64,000 nt of DNA from Gemmatimonadota bacterium. GTDB lineage: Bacteria; Latescibacterota; UBA2968; UBA8231. Positions 57,842-64,000 of the stretch are shown one piece after another; position 1 is the stretch's first letter, and each line of letters starts with the position of its first letter. The notes under the pieces were generated by a model. That model was not told where the DNA came from, ran no database searches, and worked only from the letters and a program-made list of their open reading frames with translations. Both the position numbers and the translations under genes were made by a program. The stretch spans positions 266,933 to 330,932 of the forward strand of contig JABJJN010000080.1 of assembly GCA_018660835.1 (NCBI GenBank). The letters are read 5' to 3'.

Positions 57842-60045
57842 AGCGGCTGCTACCCACGCATCTGCTGCTATGCTGTCTGGTAATCGGTGGCACGCTGCCG
57901 ATGGCAACAGCCCAACTGCTTCCACTGCCGCAAACAAGCAAATCTTCGCAGCGCATGGCCGCATACTTGGACCGTGTGGCGCAGCGGGCCGACCCGGTTG
58001 TCAACATCTACCTCAATCGTGCGCGCGCCACCGGCATGCGAACACTGCTCGACCAACCGATGTCACCGGAGAAGAAAATTCAGTTGCGTGCCGCCATCGC
58101 GCGAGAGATGATCAAAGGCGGTCTCATGCAGGAAGGAATCGTCGAATTCGATGCACTTCGACGGGGGATCGACAGCGCCGGTATCACTGCAGAGCCGAGT
58201 TTTCTGCGTATGCTGAACGACGAGCAAGCGTTGGCGTATCTACGACTTGGCGAACAACGAAGTGGCACTCGGCCTGCACATGACTGGGTCTTCCCCATGA
58301 CCCGGCAGGGTGGTACGCCATTCGACGAAAGCACGCGTGTTGCGATCCGTCTGTACGAAACCAACCTTGAGGTCGAGGAGGAACTGGCGACAAAGTGGCT
58401 TCTCAATCTGGCCTACATGTCTCTGGGTGAATATCCGCAGAGTGTGCCGGAACAGTGGCGCTTGCCCGCAGAGGCATTCGAGTCAGAAGGTGATGTCGGT
58501 TATTTCGCAAATGTTGCTGTTGATGCGGGCGTCGCCGTCACAGGTCACGCTGGAGGCAGTGTGATGGACGATTTCGACGGCGACGGTCTCCTGGATCTGA
58601 TCGCCTCGTCCCGAGGCCTGCGCGATCAGATGCGTTACTTCCACAACCGTGGAGATGGCACGTTCAGTGACCGCACACGAGCTGCCGGTCTCGAAGGCCA
58701 GATCGGTGGTCTCAATCTTTCCCACGCCGACTACGACAATGATGGCGATCTCGATCTGGTCGTGTGGCGTGGGGCATGGATGGGCGAAGCAGGGCGACAT
58801 GCCAACTCGCTGCTGCAGAATTCAGGTGATGGACAGTTCAATGACGTGACGCAAGCGGCGGGGCTCTTGTCATTTCATCCGACGCACTCGGGAGCCTGGG
58901 GTGATCTGGACAACGACGGTTGGCTCGACCTGTTCGTCGGCAATGAGTCGAGCCCCGCACCGAAGCCTGCCCATCCGAATCAGCTATATCGCAGCAACCG
59001 TGACGGAACCTTCACTGACGTTGCCAAAGCCAGTGGCGTCGATGGCGTCAGTTTCGTAAAAGGTGTCACTCTTGGCGACATCGACAACGACGGCCTCGTT
59101 GATGTCTATCTGTCGAACATGAATGGCGACAATATCCTGTATCACAATGAAAGCGACAGCGAACTCCACTTTCGCGATATCAGCGTCGAGGCAGGTGTGC
59201 AGGAGCCTTACATCAGTTTTCCCACGTGGTTCTGGGACTATGACAACGATGGCTGGCAGGACCTCTTCGTCGCCGGGTTTGATCTGGCCAGCCTTGACGA
59301 CATGGTAGATGTCCACCTCAACAGGCCATTCGAGGCAGAAACGCCACGTCTGTATCACAATCGTGGGGATCTCACCTTCACCGAACGTGCCACGCAGATG
59401 GGTCTGGATCGAATCACCCTGTCTATGGGGGCAAACTTCGGCGATATCGACAACGACGGATGGCTCGATGCCTATTTCGGCACGGGAATGCCTGATATGA
59501 GGATCCTTGTTCCCAACCGCATGGTGCGCAACGATGGGGGTAAGAGATTCGTCGATGTAACCTCTTCTGGCGGGTTTGGTACCCTGCAGAAGGGCCACGG
59601 TATCAGTTTTGGGGACATAGATCACGATGGGGATCAGGACATCTACCAGATCCTGGGCGCCGCCTTCGAGGGAGATACCTATGAAAACGGACTGCTGGAA
59701 AATCCGGGTCAGGGTAACCACTGGTTGACGCTGGACCTCGAGGGTGTCACAAGCAACCGAGACGCCATCGGCGCCCGAATTCATGTGGTCACGGAGTATA
59801 AACAAGGCGAGCAGAGACACATCCATGTCACGGTGAGTCATGGTGGCAGCTTTGGCTCCTCCCCGCTACGACAGGAGATCGGTCTCGGTAGGGCAACGCG
59901 GATCAAGTATGTCGAAGTTCTTTGGCCTGGAAGTAACAGCGTCCAGCAGATTACTGGCTTTGCGCTCGATCGCGCTTATCGCCTCCGGCAAGGAGAGACG
60001 CATGCGATACCGGTGGAGCGTTCACACTTCAGCCTGTCTCGCTAG
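57838..60045 (+). CDS. Secreted CRTAC1-like protein with extra N-terminal helical domain
   Basis: This 735-residue protein has a signal peptide (MKRLLPTHLLLCCLVIGGTLPMATA) and a helical region of about 190 residues that may be TPR-like (RMLNDEQALAYLRLGEQR). An FG-GAP propeller follows (FDGDGLLDLI, DYDNDGDLDLVV, DIDNDGLVDVYL) with a closing ASPIC/UnbV domain (NRDAIGARIHV, VEVLWPGSNSVQQITG). Paired CRTAC1-like genes next to TPR and cytochrome genes recur in environmental genomes; their joint job is not established. The GTG start overlaps the previous stop. Confidence 0.85.
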   Translation: MKRLLPTHLLLCCLVIGGTLPMATAQLLPLPQTSKSSQRMAAYLDRVAQRADPVVNIYLNRARATGMRTLLDQPMSPEKKIQLRAAIAREMIKGGLMQEGIVEFDALRRGIDSAGITAEPSFLRMLNDEQALAYLRLGEQRSGTRPAHDWVFPMTRQGGTPFDESTRVAIRLYETNLEVEEELATKWLLNLAYMSLGEYPQSVPEQWRLPAEAFESEGDVGYFANVAVDAGVAVTGHAGGSVMDDFDGDGLLDLIASSRGLRDQMRYFHNRGDGTFSDRTRAAGLEGQIGGLNLSHADYDNDGDLDLVVWRGAWMGEAGRHANSLLQNSGDGQFNDVTQAAGLLSFHPTHSGAWGDLDNDGWLDLFVGNESSPAPKPAHPNQLYRSNRDGTFTDVAKASGVDGVSFVKGVTLGDIDNDGLVDVYLSNMNGDNILYHNESDSELHFRDISVEAGVQEPYISFPTWFWDYDNDGWQDLFVAGFDLASLDDMVDVHLNRPFEAETPRLYHNRGDLTFTERATQMGLDRITLSMGANFGDIDNDGWLDAYFGTGMPDMRILVPNRMVRNDGGKRFVDVTSSGGFGTLQKGHGISFGDIDHDGDQDIYQILGAAFEGDTYENGLLENPGQGNHWLTLDLEGVTSNRDAIGARIHVVTEYKQGEQRHIHVTVSHGGSFGSSPLRQEIGLGRATRIKYVEVLWPGSNSVQQITGFALDRAYRLRQGETHAIPVERSHFSLSR

Positions 60046-60169
60046 CCGCTTCCGATACCACCTGCAGAGAATCTTGTGACAGCTATAACTAGAGATTGAC
60101 CGAGTTTTTCGCCATGGTAGCTTTCTACCTTGACCTTTTCTTTTCACACTCAGAATCGATGTGTTTGCC

Positions 60170-61573
60170 ATGGAATCCCGAACCACCCGCCTTCTAGTCT
60201 GCTTCAGTGCCTACCTCATGTGCCTTGGGTTCGCGCTGCCCGTTTCTGCCCAGATTGTCGCCCGTGTTGGTGACACGGCGATCTCTGTTGATGAATTTGA
60301 GCGACGCGCTCGCTCTTTGCGTGAATCGGGCTATCAACACATACAGAACGTCGATGACGCTGGCAGGCGCGAGCTACTTGACGGTGTCATCGCCCAGGAA
60401 CTGATCGTCCTCGAGGGCTACAGGCAAGGCGTGGATCAAGATCCCATCGTCGGTGCTGACCTCGCACGACATGAACGTCGGGCCCTCATGAATGCCCTGT
60501 ACGATACACAGGCACTGCATGGAGACTACACGTCAACAGAAGAGGAACAACGGGCCTACTACCAAGAGCACAAATTTGATATCGAGGTCAACAGCCGTCA
60601 CATCGTGTGTGCCACCGAGCAGGACGCGCTCACCGTCATCAAAGAGCTCAATGCGGGCGGCTCCTTTGACTCCCTCCTCGCGATCTATACCCTGCCTGAC
60701 GTGCTCAGGCGCTTCGGTCCTTCCGGCTGGGTGGGCTGGTTTCGTGTCGGCTCTCTCTACGACGAGGTCATCGAACCGATGACGGAACTTGCTGCCGGAC
60801 AATTCTACCCCGAACCAGTGCAAACCGACCGCGGTTACCATGTCTTCCAGCTAGAATCTCGTCGCCCGGTACCCTTTGAAACTTCCATCGATTTTGCCCG
60901 GGATAAATTGCGGACGCAGCAGCGAGCGGATGACATGGAGAGTTATGTGAATGAGCTGCGTGAACGCTACGAAGTGACGATCGACGAACGAGGTCTGGAC
61001 TCTCTATCTCGAGTTCGTAGTGGTGTAGACTCGTATGCTGGGCATCAGCCGTTGGTCACCTGGCAGGGCGGCAGGCTGAGCGTCGCGGACTATATGGACA
61101 TCGTGCGAGCCGGGCGAGCGAGACATCCTGCGAAGGAAAAGCCGGGGATGCTCGCCAGAGGAGTTGACAACCACGCAGGACAGAATGTGATGATGGCGGA
61201 GGCACGACGCCTGGGTCTCGATGAGGAACCGGATGTAAGAATCAAATTCGAAGGCCGGCGACGTGAACTGTTTGCCAAATGGTTGTTCATTCAGGAAACT
61301 CGACGACGCGTGCAAGCCGACACGAGTGCAACGAATGTGCGCCAATTCTATGAAGAGAATCTCGACCTCTACACGCGTGACGACGGGCAGGTGACCGAGT
61401 TATCTGTCGTTGAAGCAAGTATTCGCGGATCCATGTTGCGACACGCGGAAACGCGGGCCATGGACGAGTTTCTTGGCGAGCTGCGCGAACGATACGCCGA
61501 CCGGATCTTCATCGATGAGAGCGTTCTGAAGCATACGTTCCTCCAGGCGACCGAACCGGAGAGCGCCAATTAA
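60170..61573 (+). CDS. Periplasmic SurA/PrsA-type peptidyl-prolyl isomerase
   Basis: This 467-residue protein has a signal peptide (RLLVCFSAYLMCLGFALPVSAQ) and a SurA-N-like helical domain (ISVDEFERRARSL, LLDGVIAQELIVLEGYRQG). A parvulin rotamase follows (RHIVCATEQDALTVIKEL, GWVGWFRVGSL, QTDRGYHVFQLESRRP), then a second chaperone-like helical half. It would assist folding of exported proteins. The start is the ATG at 60170 rather than a GTG at 60161. It sits between the propeller genes and the cytochrome, so it may help to fold them. Confidence 0.8.
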   Translation: MESRTTRLLVCFSAYLMCLGFALPVSAQIVARVGDTAISVDEFERRARSLRESGYQHIQNVDDAGRRELLDGVIAQELIVLEGYRQGVDQDPIVGADLARHERRALMNALYDTQALHGDYTSTEEEQRAYYQEHKFDIEVNSRHIVCATEQDALTVIKELNAGGSFDSLLAIYTLPDVLRRFGPSGWVGWFRVGSLYDEVIEPMTELAAGQFYPEPVQTDRGYHVFQLESRRPVPFETSIDFARDKLRTQQRADDMESYVNELRERYEVTIDERGLDSLSRVRSGVDSYAGHQPLVTWQGGRLSVADYMDIVRAGRARHPAKEKPGMLARGVDNHAGQNVMMAEARRLGLDEEPDVRIKFEGRRRELFAKWLFIQETRRRVQADTSATNVRQFYEENLDLYTRDDGQVTELSVVEASIRGSMLRHAETRAMDEFLGELRERYADRIFIDESVLKHTFLQATEPESAN

Positions 61574-61577
61574 TCTC

Positions 61578-63875
61578 GTGCCCATCCGATCAAGGCTGCT
61601 CGTCGCAGCGATTCTGCTAGTTTCGACGGTGATGGCCCTTTCGGGATGTAAGAAAAACGATGCAAAGGTATTCGGCTTTGGTGAGGGTGGCATCGAGATC
61701 CCATACGAAGCCAGTATGGTCGGCTCAGAGACGTGCGGGCTGTGCCACAAGGATCACGTGGGTTGGCAACTCAGTAGCCACATGGCCCTGACCGGGCGTG
61801 CAGTCACGACGAACAACGCCCACCTGTGGTTTTCGGACGAAGATCTAGCACGACCCAGTCGCCGACCAGTTAGCGACGTTCGAAGGGGCCCGCGCTATCA
61901 CAGATCGGATGAGGAAGTCTTCCTGGTAAATGGCCATGATTCCTCGCGGGCTCGTGTCGACGCCGTGTTTGGTTCAGGCGTCCACGGCTTCACACCGGTA
62001 GAGCTCAACTCAATGACGAGTGTCAGGGAGTTGTCCGTCTCATTTCTGGCTGCTCCGGGCGTGTGGTTCGCCACGCCTGGACAGCAGAACCAGCGGCAAT
62101 CCCTCGGGCACGACATGCCGCCGGAGGATGCGACCCGCTGCATCACCTGTCACGCAACAGCCGCGGTCTGGCGCCAGGACACCCTCGATGTTGAGGCCTC
62201 CGCCTTTGGCGTCCAGTGCGAGCGGTGCCATGGCCCTGGTAGCGCACATGTTGAAGCGATGGTCCGTCGTCGAGAAGATCCGAAGATCTTCAATCCCGCA
62301 TCGCTGAATTCGAAACAACAGGTGGAATTCTGCGGCCAGTGTCACCGCAAGACGCTCGACTTGGACCCAAAGCAAGTCATCGCCGACGCTGCGGAAACAG
62401 CTCGCCACGCGGGTGCTGCTTTGATGCTCAGCGCTTGTTTTAGAGCTTCTCCTGCTGAGAGCGCGATCAACTGCACTGACTGTCACAATCCACACAGGAA
62501 TATTGCCGACAGCGACCCGTTCAACGCGACGTGTCTCAGCTGCCATGGCGACCCACGCAGCGACCATACAGACACGGCCAACGACGCGTCCGCCAACTGC
62601 GTACAGTGCCACATGCGGAAATCCACCGGTCTGGGTCATATCGAATTCACCAGCCACTGGATTCGCAATCCTGCCCAACAGGAAATTGGGCAAGGCCCTG
62701 TGCGGCAGGAGTATCTGACGCATCTGGACTCGGTCTATCAGGACGCGCTGCTCGATGAAGACCTGGGCCCGATGTCGCGATCGGATCTCCTGCTTCGCTC
62801 AGCTCAAGCGAGAGCCCTGCTCGTTTCCACTCCGCTGTCGGGCCCTGAGCCAACAGAGCTGCTTGAAGCGGCTCTATCCCTGGATCCACGCTACTGGGCC
62901 AAACTCGAAATAGCCGCCGAATTCAGCGACGTCGGGCGTTCCGACAGGGCGATTCAGATTCTTCAGGAGATGATACAGAACAGGCCCGGTGACAACGATG
63001 CCTACGAACAGCTCGCGGGACTGTATCGAACCAACAACGATTCCCGGGCAGAGATGATCGAGCTGGAGTGGTCACAGAGTATTCCCGGTGATCGCCGTCT
63101 TGGAAACTTGCTGATGTCGCAAGGGAGGCACGCTGAAGCGGCGGCACATTTCCGCCGCGCTCTGCAGATCGATCCAAGTGCTGCTGCTGCCCAGGCTCAA
63201 CTCGGTAACCTCAGCAGAATGCGAGGTGACTTTGCGGCAGCTGTCGAACACTATCGACTGGCAGTCGACAATGAGCCGGAGTACGTGGATGCCTATGTCA
63301 GACTGGGTCAAACCCTCGCGGTACAGGGCCATGAGTTCGACGCGATCGATCAATTCCGTCGTGCCCTTCAGGTCGATTCCACGTTCGCCGCGGCGCATAC
63401 CGAACTCGGGATGACTCTGGCAAGACGAGGAGATTATGACGAGGCGTCGGGTCACCTGCTTGCGGCACTTGCCGCCGATTCAACCTCGAGTAGGGCGCAC
63501 TGGGGCATGGGGAGAGTTCGCGAATTCCAGGGAAGGCTAAGACAGGCCGTGAGGCACTATCGCGCCTCGGCAGAGATCAGAGCCAATCCCGAGGTCTTCA
63601 GCCGCTTGGCATGGATTCTGGCGACGGTAGATGACGAAGATCTTCGTGATGGAAACGAAGCGGTAAGACTTGCCAGACAGGTCGCTGAGATGACCCGCTA
63701 CAAGGACCCCACGGTGCTGAGCGTGTTGGCGGCGGCCTTCGCCGCAGTCGAGGCTTTTGATAGTTCTCGGGCGATCGCGCGCCGCGCCCTCACGATCGTT
63801 GGCGCCGATTCGACCGCAGCAGGTAGAAGGCTACGCGTGCGGTTGGAATCCTACGTCCAGCAAAACGCGAGGTAG
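61578..63875 (+). CDS. Seven-haem cytochrome c lipoprotein with TPR repeats
   Basis: This 765-residue protein has a lipoprotein-like signal (lipobox ALSGC) and seven CxxCH haem sites: CGLCH, CITCH, CERCH, CGQCH, CTDCH, CLSCH and CVQCH, all within the first 340 residues. The second half is TPR repeats (HFRRALQIDPSA, VEHYRLAVDNEP, IDQFRRALQVDS, VRHYRASAEI). It should be an outer periplasmic electron carrier with a docking platform. The GTG at 61578 starts four bases after the PPIase stop; the ribosome site is weak. The partner reductase is not in view. Confidence 0.85.
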   Translation: MPIRSRLLVAAILLVSTVMALSGCKKNDAKVFGFGEGGIEIPYEASMVGSETCGLCHKDHVGWQLSSHMALTGRAVTTNNAHLWFSDEDLARPSRRPVSDVRRGPRYHRSDEEVFLVNGHDSSRARVDAVFGSGVHGFTPVELNSMTSVRELSVSFLAAPGVWFATPGQQNQRQSLGHDMPPEDATRCITCHATAAVWRQDTLDVEASAFGVQCERCHGPGSAHVEAMVRRREDPKIFNPASLNSKQQVEFCGQCHRKTLDLDPKQVIADAAETARHAGAALMLSACFRASPAESAINCTDCHNPHRNIADSDPFNATCLSCHGDPRSDHTDTANDASANCVQCHMRKSTGLGHIEFTSHWIRNPAQQEIGQGPVRQEYLTHLDSVYQDALLDEDLGPMSRSDLLLRSAQARALLVSTPLSGPEPTELLEAALSLDPRYWAKLEIAAEFSDVGRSDRAIQILQEMIQNRPGDNDAYEQLAGLYRTNNDSRAEMIELEWSQSIPGDRRLGNLLMSQGRHAEAAAHFRRALQIDPSAAAAQAQLGNLSRMRGDFAAAVEHYRLAVDNEPEYVDAYVRLGQTLAVQGHEFDAIDQFRRALQVDSTFAAAHTELGMTLARRGDYDEASGHLLAALAADSTSSRAHWGMGRVREFQGRLRQAVRHYRASAEIRANPEVFSRLAWILATVDDEDLRDGNEAVRLARQVAEMTRYKDPTVLSVLAAAFAAVEAFDSSRAIARRALTIVGADSTAAGRRLRVRLESYVQQNAR

Positions 63876-63950
63876 CGAGCCGCTCTATCCGTCGGCACTA
63901 TCAGTCGGTACCGAGGCCGGCGAAGACGGTGATAAACGACAGCAACTCTG

Positions 63951-64000
63951 ATGACGCAGGCGACGACTGGAAGTCGCGGCGGATCCAGCGCACCCCGACA
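63951..64000 (+). CDS. Possible start of a further gene (runs off the window)
   Basis: An ATG at 63951 opens a frame (MTQATTGSRGGSSAPR) to the window end without a stop. There is no convincing ribosome site. It may be the next gene of the cytochrome run, or chance. Confidence 0.22.
   Translation, partial: MTQATTGSRGGSSAPR

Noticed and set aside
58984..59841. Long reverse-strand open frame opposite the second CRTAC1-like gene
   Set aside because: It mirrors the repeated DxDxDG loops and resembles no protein.

Overview
The window carries about 47 protein genes or gene fragments, packed tightly on both strands at roughly 57-60% GC. I see no rRNA, tRNA, CRISPR array or insertion sequence. The content suggests a Gram-negative, probably aquatic heterotroph: OM porin, catalase-peroxidase, DUF2723 and ASPIC/UnbV proteins, multihaem cytochrome, and many enolase-superfamily, Gfo/Idh/MocA, creatininase and TauD-type enzymes. 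That mix resembles Latescibacterota, Poribacteria or related FCB-group genomes. This placement is inference from gene content, not from a marker gene.

Layout. 1-6.1 kb: the 5' end of an FGGY sugar kinase, diaminopimelate decarboxylase, a scrambled pseudogene region (fibronectin-III lipoprotein plus a TauD-like dioxygenase with an inverted middle), and katG. 5.8-10 kb: a coupled cupin / NHL propeller / heparinase-like set. 10-17.4 kb: sugar-type dehydrogenases, an alpha-galactosidase-like hydrolase and a SulP anion transporter. 17.6-26.4 kb: a phosphate locus with pstS, a PhoU fusion protein, pstC, pstA, two different pstB genes, phoR, phoB and a porin. 26.5-38 kb: selB, creatininase-like enzymes, a YrdC/Sua5 protein, an SppA fusion, a SelA-fold PLP enzyme, an SDR, a FIST protein and small proteins. 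38.2-43.9 kb: a double-length uvrA. 44-51 kb: a CBM9/DOMON-like protein and an envelope glycan operon (DUF2723, GT2, flippase-like, NamZ-like). 51-54.2 kb: two enolase-superfamily enzymes and an RraA-like protein. 54.3-63.9 kb: YqgE, a TPR lipoprotein, two CRTAC1-like propellers, a parvulin-type PPIase and a seven-haem cytochrome with TPRs.

The strongest candidate for something new is the phosphate locus. The two PstB ATPases are degenerate in complementary motifs, so a heterodimer would have one consensus and one dead ATP site. The PhoU protein carries a C-terminal LMW-phosphatase/ArsC-like domain whose catalytic Cys and Arg are gone. A 17-base motif is shared (16 of 17) between the pstS upstream region and the porin upstream region, which ties the porin to the same control.
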